This document shows positions 1-8,431 of a stretch of DNA of 64,000 nucleotides, one piece after another (positions within the stretch are counted from its first letter, which is position 1; every line of letters begins with the position of its first letter). The DNA comes from Akkermansia biwaensis (GTDB lineage: Bacteria > Verrucomicrobiota > Verrucomicrobiia > Verrucomicrobiales > Akkermansiaceae): the NCBI RefSeq assembly GCF_026072915.1, contig NZ_AP025943.1, positions 2,604,001 through 2,668,000 on the forward strand, written 5' to 3'. A program made the translations under genes and the position numbers. Under the pieces are notes generated by a model that searched no databases, was not told the origin of the DNA, and saw nothing but the letters and a program-made list of their open reading frames with translations.

Positions 1-1
1 T

Positions 2-460
2 TATCTGGCCCCGTTCTCAACGGAGGAAAACGTGGAATCCGTTCGGAAGCTGGACAGGAAGGAATGGAAAATAACCGTTGCCGAAAAAAAACTTCCCGCG
101 GCCCAGTTGGAGCGGCTGAAAGACGGGAAAACGGATACTTATGTGGAAGTGGGCCTGCCTCCCAAAGGCTGTGACATTATTATTGATACGGGAAAAGTGC
201 AGAAAATTGCCGGGTTGATTTATACGCCTGTGATGGAGGGAGGCCCGGGCCATATTGAAATGTATGATATCCGTCTCAGCAGCGACGGAAAAACGTGGGG
301 AAATTCAGTGGCTTCAGGTCGTTTCGGCAATATCGTCAACAATCCGGTGGAGCAGGAGGTCAATTTTGCTCCCGTTGAAGCCAGATTCGTCAAATTCAGC
401 GCTAAAAAGGGCGCCGGGGGAGCACGCAAAGCGGCTGTTGCCGAACTGGATTTGCTTTAA
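2..460 (+). CDS. C-terminal end of a secreted protein with an F5/8 type C (discoidin) domain, cut by the window edge
   Basis: The frame is open from the first bases, so this is the 3' end of a longer gene; the GTG at 32 is internal and not a start. The visible part (about 152 residues) reads as a discoidin-like beta-sandwich. It has a stretch with DTYVEVGLPPKG, then IDTGKVQKIAGLIYTP, then IRLSSDGKTWGN, and ends with VEARFVKFSAKKG before a short tail. This order (buried strand, 'SsDGktW', 'aRYvk') is typical of the carbohydrate-binding F5/8 type C domain that closes many secreted glycoside hydrolases, such as alpha-L-fucosidases or hexosaminidases. The catalytic part lies outside the window, so the enzyme class cannot be told. 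No clear terminator follows the stop. Confidence 0.75.
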   Translation, partial: YLAPFSTEENVESVRKLDRKEWKITVAEKKLPAAQLERLKDGKTDTYVEVGLPPKGCDIIIDTGKVQKIAGLIYTPVMEGGPGHIEMYDIRLSSDGKTWGNSVASGRFGNIVNNPVEQEVNFAPVEARFVKFSAKKGAGGARKAAVAELDLL

Positions 461-667
461 CATGGCCTATAAGGGTCTTTCCATGAGGGAAAAGAGGGCA
501 AGGAAACCAGGCAAATGGAAATTTGGGTCTTGCTCCGGTGTACTTCAACAGGAAGGACTGCCAGGCAGCAATGCGGCGGCTGATAAGAAGAAGGATGCTT
601 GTTCCTTAATGAGTAATTAAGACATCTTATGTAAAAAGAAAGCGGCCCAAATGTTTTTCCGCTTACC

Positions 668-952
668 ATGCTTGCATTAACGGCTACATATCCGTTTGCT
701 CTGCAATCGTGGCGCGTTGGAGGCGGGGATAGGGATACTTCAAATTTATATAGAAACATTATCCTGACGGCCGTATTTCCGGATAGGAACGGCTTTGTTT
801 GGGCCCGACGTTTTTCACAGGATGATATTTCCCAGGAACAGGCGGAAACTTTCCATGAAGTGGTAGTACGCGTTGCCAACTCGAACAGCACGCCAGAAAA
901 TGAAGGGTACCTTTACCTTCTCGTTATCGACACTTCGGGGAAGAAGCAATAA
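668..952 (+). CDS. small hypothetical protein, 94 aa
   Basis: An ATG-started frame of 94 codons ends in TAA. I do not recognise the product. The middle and end (ILTAVFPDRNGFVWARRF, then HEVVVRVANSN, then YLYLLVIDTSGKKQ) have the alternating hydrophobic pattern of a beta-rich protein. It has no signal peptide and no obvious ribosome-binding site. The overlapping minus-strand frame looks less protein-like. It may be a real small gene or the tail of a decayed larger one. It points towards the tmRNA, which is on the other strand. Confidence 0.35.
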   Translation: MLALTATYPFALQSWRVGGGDRDTSNLYRNIILTAVFPDRNGFVWARRFSQDDISQEQAETFHEVVVRVANSNSTPENEGYLYLLVIDTSGKKQ

Positions 953-1041
953 TACCGTCGCGAATCACGACGAAAAGATGTCTATCACTGCAAGACAATG
1001 TCTTTAAAAACCCCGTTTTTATGTTTTGCAGTTTCAAGAAA

Positions 1042-1085
1042 ACAACAACCGAAAGCATTCTATTTCAAACGCTTGCGGTTGTTGT
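1042..1085 (-). terminator. terminator of the tmRNA gene
   Basis: Just after the tmRNA 3' end on the minus strand lies a long hairpin with 10-bp outer arms (ACAACAACCG at 1042-1051 pairing with CGGTTGTTGT at 1076-1085), a further inner stem, and a T-rich exit. Its position 4 bases past the encoded CCA fits intrinsic termination of ssrA. Confidence 0.75.
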
Positions 1086-1089
1086 GAAA

Positions 1090-1450
1090 TGGTGGAGGCG
1101 ACGGGAGTCGAACCCGTGTCCTGAAGGCCGTTGATACCGGCATCTCCATGTTCAGACGCATGTTGCTGCGTTTCGCGGCCGCTTCGTCATGCGCCAACTA
1201 AGCAGGCTCGCTAGTTGCCTGTGGAAGTCTCGTGCGTTGCGCGGCAACCCCGCATTGCACCAGCCTGCTAAGCTTTCATCATCCCCTCTAGCAGGCGTTG
1301 AGGTTCTGACGCGGCTGAACTAATTAGGCAGCCAGAGCAAGGTCGTTAGACTCTGCATTTATTTTTTTAATCGGCTTTTTAGAAGGCCAGCCGATTAACC
1401 TTCACATGCAGCCAGCACCGCAGACTTCCAGTCGAAACCATGGCGCCCCC
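1090..1450 (-). ncRNA. ssrA: tmRNA (transfer-messenger RNA)
   Basis: The RNA rescues stalled ribosomes and tags the unfinished protein for proteolysis. On the minus strand it begins GGGGGCGCCATGG, the tmRNA acceptor 5' strand, and ends with a T-arm (GGTTCGACTCCCG) and CGCCTCCACCA, so the CCA is encoded. The resume codon GCA and tag frame lie at 1356 down to 1324 and read AESNDLALAA followed by TAA. The final LALAA is the usual protease-recognition end. About 361 nt is normal for a one-piece tmRNA; there is no sign of a permuted two-piece form. It sits downstream of tRNA-Arg on the same strand, separated by a terminator. Confidence 0.97.
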
Positions 1451-1471
1451 ATATGTATTGCCGGTATAGAC

Positions 1472-1501
1472 AAAAAATCCTGCCGTCGTGTTCAGGCAGG
1501 A
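1472..1501 (-). terminator. terminator between tRNA-Arg and tmRNA
   Basis: On the minus strand, TCCTGCC and GGCAGGA (7-bp stem) are followed by six T. It sits 28 bases past the tRNA-Arg 3' end and 21 bases before the tmRNA 5' end. The tRNA should therefore be terminated separately, and the tmRNA promoter would have to overlap this hairpin. Confidence 0.8.
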
Positions 1502-1528
1502 ATGATGTTTTACCGGATGTGATGCAAG

Positions 1529-1605
<77 letters not shown>

Positions 1606-1778
1606 TTTGACTTGCGTCGTTACCGCATAAGCGGTGAGAGAAATATAGATTTTTCTCCGGGAAAGTCAAGATGTTTGTGATGTAATTTGATAAAATAATC
1701 GGCATTTTCTTTTTCCCCAGGGACGGAATTTTCCCATGCCGGCCGGCTGGCATTCCCTTCTGCTCATGGGGAAAGGCG

Positions 1779-3968
1779 TTGCGCGATGGCGTGTCCTGTG
1801 GCACACTGTGTGTGAAGATGAGTGGGTTCAAGCTGATCAGATCTCCCATGGAGGCATTGAAGGAACACTTCGGGTTTTCCGGGCTGAGGGAGGGGCAGGA
1901 CCGTGTGGTGGCTGCCATCATGGAGGGGCGCAACGTTCTGGTGGTGATGCCTACCGGGGGCGGCAAGTCCCTGTGCTACCAGCTTCCCGCCCTGTGCCGG
2001 GAGGGCGTATGCCTGGTGGTCAGCCCGCTGATTGCCCTGATGAAGGACCAGGTGGATGCCCTTGTGGCCAAAGGCATTCCCGCGACCATGATCAACAGCT
2101 CCCTGAGTTTCCCGGAACAGAAGGAACGCCTGTCCGGCATGAAGGAAGGAAGCTACAAGCTGGTGTATGTGGCTCCGGAACGTTTCGGCCATGAGGGATT
2201 CATGCGGGCCCTGGCGGAGGTGGACGTGAACATGGTGGCCGTGGACGAGGCCCATTGCCTGAGCCAGTGGGGGCACGATTTCCGTCCGGATTATTTGAAA
2301 CTTGGCCGCGCGATTGAAGCCATGGGGCGGCCGCAGGTCGCGGCCCTGACCGCCACGGCTACGCCCCGCGTGCGGGACGATATTCTGGAGCATCTGCATC
2401 TGGAAGACCCTGTGACCATCGTGCGCGGTTTTGCCCGGGAGAACCTGCATTTCCGGATTACCGCCTGTGATACGCACAAGGAGAAGTACAAGAGACTGTA
2501 CGATCTTGTAAAACGCAACAAAACGGGTATCATTTACTGTTCCACCCGCAAGAAGGTGGAACAGGTGTATGAGGCGCTTTCCGATCTGGGCCTGAGCGTT
2601 ACAGCCTACCATGCCGGCATGACGGACGCCCAGCGGGAGGAGGCGCAGAATGCCTTTATGAACCGTCAGGCGGACATCGTCATTGCCACGAATGCCTTCG
2701 GCATGGGGATTGACCGTGCGGATGTCAGGTTTGTGGCCCATTTTGAGATTCCCGGCAGTGTGGAAGCCTTTTACCAGGAAGCCGGGCGGGCCGGACGCGA
2801 CGGCCGGGACGCTTATTGTGAGCTTTTATTCAACCATGCGGACTTGAGGACGCAGGAGTTTTTCATTGAGGGAGTCAATCCCGGCGTGCCTCTTATTGTG
2901 GAGCTGTATGAGTTGCTGCGGAAGCATTGCAGCGCGGAGTCTCACGAGGTGTCCTGGACTCTGGAGGAAATGGCGGAACGCCTCAAGTGCCGGAATGCCA
3001 TGCAGGTGGGAGCGGCGCTGTCCGTCCTGATGCGCAACGGAGCCATCAGCCGCCATGATGTTCCGGGGCAGCGGGTGAAGCTGACCAGGGTGGCGGACCC
3101 GTCCATGAGCGGCCTGAAGATACCTCTGGACGAACGGGCCATCCGGGAGAAGGAGGTGCGCGACCGCGAGAAGCTGAAGGCCATGACGGAGTTTGCCTAT
3201 TCGGCCGGATGCCGCCAGCAGTGGATTCTGAATTACTTTGGAGAGGAAGGGGCCGTTCCCTGCGGCCGCTGTGACCAGTGCATGGCCCTGGGAGTGGAGG
3301 AAGGCCAGGTGATGGGGGAGGAGGAAACCAGAGTCGTGCGGCAGGCGTTGAGCGGCATTGCACGCGCTTCCGTCCGGCAGGCGGACGGTTCCTGGCAGGG
3401 ACGCTGGGGCAGGACGAAAGTCATCCACATGCTCAAGGGGTCCAAGTCACAGGATTTGTTGAAGACGTCTCTGGTCCGGCTGAGTACGTACGGCATTCTT
3501 TCATCTTGGAGTGAGGACGATATACGCCAGTTGTTCCGCGCCATGCAAATGGCGGGCCTCACTAAAATGAGCGGGGAAGCGGACCGCCCCCTGGTTACCC
3601 TGAGCCCGAAGGGGAACGAGGTGATGATGGGCAGGCAGGAGGTTTCCATGATCTGGCCTTTCGCCCGCAGGAGCGCTGCCCCGGACCGCAGGGGGCAGAC
3701 CAGGGTCCGCTCCACGGGGGATTTTGCCGCCCTGGGGGAGTTTGATGAAGATTTATTTATGAAATTGAAAGAACTGCGGAATGAACTGGCCCGGGAAGCC
3801 GGAATACCCGCTTACGCGGTTTTCCACAATTCCACGCTGGAAGCCATGGCCCGGCTGAAACCTACTACGCGCCGGGGGGCCATGAACATACACGGCATCG
3901 GGGAGCGGAAGGCCGCACGTTATCTGGATGATTTTCTGGAGATAATCGCCGAACATTGCGGCGTGTAG
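1779..3968 (+). CDS. recQ: ATP-dependent DNA helicase RecQ
   Basis: This 3'-5' superfamily 2 helicase works in recombinational repair and replication-fork processing. Numbered from the ATG at 1779 it has 729 aa. Walker A MPTGGGKS is near 57-64, the Walker B box VAVDEAHCLSQWGHDFRP starts near residue 153, and motif III is TATATPRV. The helicase C lobe carries ATNAFGMGIDRADVR and the arginine-finger region EAGRAGRDGR. A zinc-binding cysteine cluster (CGRCDQC with an upstream Cys) and winged-helix region follow. A C-terminal HRDC domain contains AMNIHGIGERKAARY. Starts at 1818 or 1848 (MEALKEHFGF, where similarity to the family begins) are also possible, because the first 23 residues look unlike RecQ. 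GGGAAAGG lies about 9 bases before 1779. Confidence 0.95.
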   Translation: MRDGVSCGTLCVKMSGFKLIRSPMEALKEHFGFSGLREGQDRVVAAIMEGRNVLVVMPTGGGKSLCYQLPALCREGVCLVVSPLIALMKDQVDALVAKGIPATMINSSLSFPEQKERLSGMKEGSYKLVYVAPERFGHEGFMRALAEVDVNMVAVDEAHCLSQWGHDFRPDYLKLGRAIEAMGRPQVAALTATATPRVRDDILEHLHLEDPVTIVRGFARENLHFRITACDTHKEKYKRLYDLVKRNKTGIIYCSTRKKVEQVYEALSDLGLSVTAYHAGMTDAQREEAQNAFMNRQADIVIATNAFGMGIDRADVRFVAHFEIPGSVEAFYQEAGRAGRDGRDAYCELLFNHADLRTQEFFIEGVNPGVPLIVELYELLRKHCSAESHEVSWTLEEMAERLKCRNAMQVGAALSVLMRNGAISRHDVPGQRVKLTRVADPSMSGLKIPLDERAIREKEVRDREKLKAMTEFAYSAGCRQQWILNYFGEEGAVPCGRCDQCMALGVEEGQVMGEEETRVVRQALSGIARASVRQADGSWQGRWGRTKVIHMLKGSKSQDLLKTSLVRLSTYGILSSWSEDDIRQLFRAMQMAGLTKMSGEADRPLVTLSPKGNEVMMGRQEVSMIWPFARRSAAPDRRGQTRVRSTGDFAALGEFDEDLFMKLKELRNELAREAGIPAYAVFHNSTLEAMARLKPTTRRGAMNIHGIGERKAARYLDDFLEIIAEHCGV

Positions 3969-4133
3969 GAGGCCGGTCTTTCCGTCTTGCGCTTTCCTCC
4001 CGATCTCTCAGAAAGGGAAATACTTCCATTTTTATCCGTTGTCTGGCAACTGAATGTTACAACGGAGTTACATTTGCCTGCGGAGGGTGGTTGAAGGTTG
4101 ATTTTCTGAAAACGGGCTGTTTAGTCTGTATTC

Positions 4134-5849
4134 ATGAAAACAGACAATGATACCATGACTGGTGCGGAGCGTCTGGTTCTGGCCGCCGGGGCCGGACTGC
4201 TTCCATTCTTCCTGTTTGGAACTTGCGGATGGGCTTCCATGCCTGACGCTACCTCTGGAGAACCTTCCCTGCCAAGTGTAAAGATGGTTCCCAAAAAGCT
4301 GGCCCTGTTCAAAAACGGGTACGGCACGGTGACGCTGGAAGGGAAGACGGCGGAAGGCTCCTCCATGGAGCTGGCCGGGCTTCCCACTCCTTCCTACGGA
4401 TCATTCTGGCTTTCCGCAGAGCAGGGCGTTTCCGTCCGGGAATTGATCAGCAGCAAGGTGAAGGAAATCATCCCCAAGCCGGAATACGGCAGGAATGAAT
4501 TGCTTGCCGCCAATGCCGGAAAGCTGATCAAGATCACAACCACAGAAGGAGGAATGATTGTAGGAAGAATGGTGAAGCCAGTGAACAACAAGGTCCGGGA
4601 ATCCAATCGTCCCAATTTGATGGGCTCCCTTTCTTCTCCTGTGGAAGACGGCCGGGACATGAACAGGTCTTCCTTTGCGATGGCGGGAAGCCTCCTGATG
4701 CAGACGGAGACCGGACATGTGGTGCTCCAGGAAGCCGCGGTTCAACAGGTCGAGTTTCTGGAAAAGGAGATTTCCTTTCCCACCTGGACGACGGACAGAA
4801 CGCGGTTGGTGATGAACCTTGAAAAACCGGCTCCGGGAAAAACGGTGACCGTGAACAGCCTGTCTTCCGGGATCAGCTGGCTGCCCACCTACCGGGTAGA
4901 GCTGGGTGCGGAAGGACATGCACAATTGCAGTGCAAGGCGACGATCATGAATGAACTGATGGATTTGGAGAAGGTGGATATGGAGCTTATTTCCGGCTTC
5001 CCTCGCCTGGCGATGCCCGGGCTGCCTTCTCCCATCTCCATGAAGCAGAACATGAGCGCCTTGTTTGCCGCCCTGGGGTCCGAAAAACCCGGAACGGAAT
5101 ACGCCCGGTCCCTCATGGACAACTACATGAGCCAGGCCCGCACTCCGCAGCCCGTATTCACCATGGAGAAGGCCACGGCCATTGATCCGGGAACCGTCAA
5201 ACAGGCGGAGGATTTGTTCTTCTACTCCCTTCCGGATTTTTCCTGCAAGTATCGGGAGACGGTGACCAGAAACCTGTTTGGCGGCGATGTTCCCTACCGC
5301 CACATTTATACGTGGGACATTCCCAACCAGAAGGGCCTGTCGGAATGGAACCAGAACCGCGACCGCGGGGCGGCGGTTTCCCCGCTGGACGTCTGGCACT
5401 GCATCCAGTTGACGAATGGCTTGAATCTGCCCTGGTCCACGGGAATGGTGGAATTCGTTTCCCAGGGCAGACTTGCCGGGCAGAGCACGCTCACCTTCAC
5501 CAATCCGGGAGAACGTGTCCTGGTCAGGCTGAATAAATCCATGGAAACCATGGTTCATGTCTCGGAAGAAACGCTTTCTTCCGAACCGGTGAAGGTGAGA
5601 AGCTCCAGCTATCAGAAATACACCGTAAAGGGAACTCTGACCATGAGAAATGTTTCCGGCAGGAACATGGAATTCCAGGTAAACAAGAACATTATCGGGA
5701 CTCCGGAAACTGTTTCGGGAGAAGGAGAAATGTCCAGCCTTCCCAATTGGAACCGTTCCCTGAATCCTGACGGAAAATTCCAGTGGAAACTCACGCTGAA
5801 GCCGGATGAGAAAAAGGACCTGGAGTATCAATATACTTATCTGGATTAA
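4134..5849 (+). CDS. DUF4139-type exported protein
   Basis: This 571-aa protein has an N-terminal hydrophobic stretch (about residues 14-34, LVLAAGAGLLPFFLFGTC) that fits a signal peptide or lipoprotein signal, so it probably acts outside the cytoplasm. The mature part opens with KLALFKNGYGTVTLEG and holds SSGISWLPTYRVEL in the middle. It ends with a beta-rich region closing in WKLTLKPDEKKDLEYQYTY. These elements match proteins with the DUF4139/mucoidy-inhibitor-like domain, where SgisWlPtY and the closing 'kkdleYqYt' are conserved. The biochemical role is unknown. It stands alone between recQ and tRNA-Ser. ATG at 4155 is an alternative start. Confidence 0.7.
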   Translation: MKTDNDTMTGAERLVLAAGAGLLPFFLFGTCGWASMPDATSGEPSLPSVKMVPKKLALFKNGYGTVTLEGKTAEGSSMELAGLPTPSYGSFWLSAEQGVSVRELISSKVKEIIPKPEYGRNELLAANAGKLIKITTTEGGMIVGRMVKPVNNKVRESNRPNLMGSLSSPVEDGRDMNRSSFAMAGSLLMQTETGHVVLQEAAVQQVEFLEKEISFPTWTTDRTRLVMNLEKPAPGKTVTVNSLSSGISWLPTYRVELGAEGHAQLQCKATIMNELMDLEKVDMELISGFPRLAMPGLPSPISMKQNMSALFAALGSEKPGTEYARSLMDNYMSQARTPQPVFTMEKATAIDPGTVKQAEDLFFYSLPDFSCKYRETVTRNLFGGDVPYRHIYTWDIPNQKGLSEWNQNRDRGAAVSPLDVWHCIQLTNGLNLPWSTGMVEFVSQGRLAGQSTLTFTNPGERVLVRLNKSMETMVHVSEETLSSEPVKVRSSSYQKYTVKGTLTMRNVSGRNMEFQVNKNIIGTPETVSGEGEMSSLPNWNRSLNPDGKFQWKLTLKPDEKKDLEYQYTYLD

Positions 5850-5871
5850 TTCCTGCCCTTATATTTATGTA

Positions 5872-5900
5872 TTGACATCATTTGGAGTAGTGTGTACTTT
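5872..5900 (+). promoter_or_regulatory. sigma70-type promoter of tRNA-Ser
   Basis: A perfect TTGACA at 5872-5877 is followed, after 17 bp, by TACTTT at 5895-5900. Transcription would begin about 20 bases before the mature tRNA. The tRNA follows directly, so the assignment is position-based. Confidence 0.65.
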
Positions 5901-5922
5901 CTCCCCCACACATTACTCAGAC

Positions 5923-6015
5923 GGAGCGGTGGCTGAGAGGCTGAAAGCACTCCTTTGCTAAAGGAACGTACTGGCAAAACCGGTACCGAGGGTTCGAATC
6001 CCTCCCGCTCCGCCA
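5923..6015 (+). tRNA. tRNA-Ser (anticodon GCT)
   Basis: Acceptor GGAGCGG pairs with CCGCTCC, with discriminator G and encoded CCA. The anticodon stem-loop CTCCTTTGCTAAAGGAA gives GCT, for AGC/AGU codons. A long variable arm (GTACTGGCAAAACCGGTAC) marks a class II tRNA. The T-arm GGTTCGAATCC is intact. Length is 93 nt. Confidence 0.97.
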
Positions 6016-6042
6016 GCATTTTCAGTATGCTGGTGCATGTTT

Positions 6043-6066
6043 AGCCCTGAAACATCAGGGCTTTTT
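6043..6066 (+). terminator. terminator of tRNA-Ser
   Basis: AGCCCTGA and TCAGGGCT form an 8-bp stem with an AACA loop, followed by a run of five T, 27 bases past the tRNA end. Confidence 0.85.
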
Positions 6067-6463
6067 CATTTCTTGGAATATTCTTGCCGCTGAAAAGCAG
6101 GGATAATTTATTATGTCCGGTTCAGGGAGGCTCAGATAATGGAAAGGAGAGTGAAGATGAGGCCGGAAGATAGCATCCTCTTGATTGTACCAGGAATATG
6201 TCCTTCTGCTGCAGGCAGGGCCATATCTTTGTCTGCCCTAAGAAGCGTCATACTCAACAACGCTGGAAATGGAGGATATCGGGTATGGACTGCCCAAGAG
6301 CTGGATTGATGAAAAGGTAAAAAGGAAGACCGGAAAAGCTTGCACAACCGTGCCCCGGCCAATCTGCCTGCCCTGGATTGAGGGGGTCAAACTTATTCCG
6401 GAATATCTGGAGAAAGAGACCCCAAAAGCTTCTTACATTCTATCGAGTTGTTGAAGAATGAAG
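6067..6463. other. no clear gene; possible decayed coding sequence
   Basis: No frame here is convincing. A 56-codon plus-strand frame from ATG 6139 to 6309 (middle RPEDSILLIVPG, end GGYRVWTAQELD) and an overlapping frame at 6269-6454 both look mildly protein-like. Neither has a ribosome-binding site or a recognisable domain. They may be remnants of one broken gene. Confidence 0.3.
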
Positions 6464-6497
6464 AGCTCCGGCCATGGCATATTCCATGACCGGAGCT
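6464..6497 (-). terminator. hairpin after the sulfotransferase-like gene
   Basis: Arms of 14 bp (AGCTCCGGCCATGG against CCATGACCGGAGCT, one wobble position) enclose a 6-base loop, 36 bases beyond the stop of the minus-strand gene. A CTTCATTCTTC tail follows on the minus strand instead of a clean T run, so it is a probable but imperfect terminator. It could also stop plus-strand reading. Confidence 0.5.
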
Positions 6498-6532
6498 GAT
6501 GAAGTGAACCGGGAGACGGAAAGTGCCCCTCT

Positions 6533-7450
6533 CTATTTATTGGCGTTTTTGTAAACAAGGTTGCCGTAATATTGGGGGATGAGCCAGTCCTTGCCCCAGG
6601 ATGTCTGTTTAAGCTGTTCTATGTCTTCGGGAATGAGGTCGTCAGCCGTCAGTTCGTTTTTATTATCTACGTTGCAGTTGTAGGGCTCGCAGCCCCATTC
6701 CTTGCGGATGTAGTCGGAAAATTCCTCTATGCGGATAACCGTGTCAATCCGGTGGGTGAAGAGGAAATGGTTATATTGCGACTGAAGATGAACTTCAAAG
6801 GGATCCGGGTAGTTCCGGTCGTTGAGCTTGATGAGCAGGAGTATTGTTTCAATAAAACAGCGCTTGTCCTTGCAGGCTGCCGTGTAAGGAAGGAGCAGAT
6901 TTGCGGCGATGCACCAGGCATAATTGCAGAGGTTGACGAAGCGGTCTACAGGGTTGCGGTAGGTGATGATGTGACGGTAGCTTCCCAGTTTTTCCGCATT
7001 GTAGCTCGCATGTCCCCTGACCTGGGAACAGGCGAAACCGTCCCTCCATATCGGATTTTGGGCTCCGGTTTCGCGTATCGTGTATCCGTTGTGTTCGTGT
7101 AGCGCGGTTCCGAGCAGAGTGGAACAGGCATTTTTGGCGACCAGATAGCCTACAGTCTTATGCTCATGAGAGACAATGAAGCGTGTGCCTTCCTTTGCAT
7201 GAGGGTCAGTGCACAGGAAATGCAGTCCTCCCCGGGAGTTGAGCAGAATCCATTCGTCTGTAGCGGGGTTGCGGTGCAGGTATTCCAGAGAACGGTATTT
7301 GGGCCACCACAAGGTCATGGCAGTTTCCGATCTGGAGAGAATCTGGGCCTGGTCTGGACAGGAGGCCGTCCGAGTGAGCCTGTCGCCTTGAATTTCACAA
7401 TCAGCCTGGAAGTGGTAGGCAACGACGCGAATGATTTGGTTGTTAGACAT
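6533..7450 (-). CDS. sulfotransferase family protein (family-2-like)
   Basis: This 305-aa protein has the two PAPS-binding signatures of carbohydrate sulfotransferases. The 5'-phosphosulfate loop is at VAKNACSTL (about residues 104-112), equivalent to the 'pKtgcTsl' motif. The 3'-phosphate motif is at YRNPVDRFVNLCNY (about 164-177). Such enzymes move sulfate from PAPS to sugar hydroxyls. The acceptor cannot be read from the sequence. No signal peptide is visible, so a cytoplasmic place is likely. The gene is single, with a gene-free stretch upstream and a hairpin downstream. The first ~90 residues are not conserved-looking and may be a lineage-specific addition. Sulfotransferase is the best reading, based on the two motifs only. 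Confidence 0.7.
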   Translation of the reverse strand: MSNNQIIRVVAYHFQADCEIQGDRLTRTASCPDQAQILSRSETAMTLWWPKYRSLEYLHRNPATDEWILLNSRGGLHFLCTDPHAKEGTRFIVSHEHKTVGYLVAKNACSTLLGTALHEHNGYTIRETGAQNPIWRDGFACSQVRGHASYNAEKLGSYRHIITYRNPVDRFVNLCNYAWCIAANLLLPYTAACKDKRCFIETILLLIKLNDRNYPDPFEVHLQSQYNHFLFTHRIDTVIRIEEFSDYIRKEWGCEPYNCNVDNKNELTADDLIPEDIEQLKQTSWGKDWLIPQYYGNLVYKNANK

Positions 7451-7774
7451 GCTTTAGTTTTGCAGGATATTTGTGAGGCATGTAACAGGAAACGGAACAG
7501 GGAAAAGAATGCCACTTCCCTGGCATGTGGGGCTATTGCCAGCCGGTATCTCTGCGTTGTACTTTTTCCCAAAGCTTATGGAAACTATTTGTCCGGAAGA
7601 TATTTCCGAGGGAATATTTCCTGAAGGGAGAATATGAAAAAGAGTTCGTTTGCGATTACTCGAAAGGAAAGACCATGCTGCCCTGTCCCATTTGTGGCAG
7701 GGAATTGGTCCGTGGTTTAATTCGGACTCCTCATATTTTCCCAATTCCTGTGAAAGTAATTTTTTGTTTGGGAG
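7451..7774. other. gene-free stretch upstream of the sulfotransferase-like gene
   Basis: I see no credible gene here. Several frames of 60-110 codons exist on both strands but have no domain or coding character. The stretch should hold the promoter of the minus-strand sulfotransferase-like gene. Confidence 0.4.
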
Positions 7775-8228
7775 TCATTCTTTTTTCTCTGCGGGAAAAT
7801 AGTCGGCTACGGTTTCCCGTACTTCTTCCAGCCATTTGCGGCGGTCGTCGGGCGTGCTGTCTGCGATGATGCGGAACATTTTTCTTTCAAAGGCGGTTAC
7901 GCCGCAGAAAGCAAAGATGCAGTCTTTCCAGATGCGCTGGAGGGGATCGCCGAAGACGGATTGTTCGCGCTCCTCCGGGGTATTGGAGGTATTGAAAACC
8001 AGGGCCGCTTTTGCTTTCAGAAGGCCGATGGGAAGACCGCCCCCGTTGTCTTCCTTGGGAAAGATGTAGGCTACTTCCTCCCTCAGAACGCGGTCCACCC
8101 ACCCTTTCATGATGGCGGGAGGCTGCCCCCACCAGTTGATGTTCCTTCAGGATTTCCACGGCTGCCGCGGCCATGGCCGCATTAAAACTGTCCTTGTAGG
8201 GGTGTCCCAGAATAACGGATATGTTCAT
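7775..8228 (-). pseudogene. NAD(P)H quinone oxidoreductase (flavodoxin fold), broken by an internal deletion and frame change
   Basis: The N-terminal piece starts at ATG 8228 and reads MNISVILGHPYKDSFNAA, the flavin-binding start of MdaB/KefF-like oxidoreductases, and continues to about VEILKE. At about 8136-8145 the frame changes. The other frame then continues with NWWGQPPAIMKGWVDRVLR and runs through LKAKAALVFNTSNTPEERE to the stop at 7775. In the family, roughly 45-50 residues lie between these two blocks, so a segment has been lost and the reading frame shifted. The second half can start at an internal ATG (8110) and give 111 residues, but without the FMN-binding N-terminus it should not be functional. 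Intact members reduce quinones or act with potassium efflux systems. Confidence 0.8.
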
Positions 8229-8431
8229 GTCGGTGATGAGGTTGTTGACCGACCGCCTGTGGAGGAACGGTTTTCCGGCTGCCTTGTCCCCAGGTTAACT
8301 CCGAATAAAGGGCAAGTCAAACCGGGGAGAGGAACGGAAAAAATGGCCCCGTTTTATTGCATGGAAACTTGCCGGATGAAATAATCTTTTTAGAAGGAAC
8401 TTATTTCTTTTTCCTGTGAGGCCTGCCATGG

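Noticed and set aside
255-620. 121-codon plus-strand frame overlapping the end of the first gene
   Set aside because: It overlaps the discoidin-domain gene out of frame and has no coding character.
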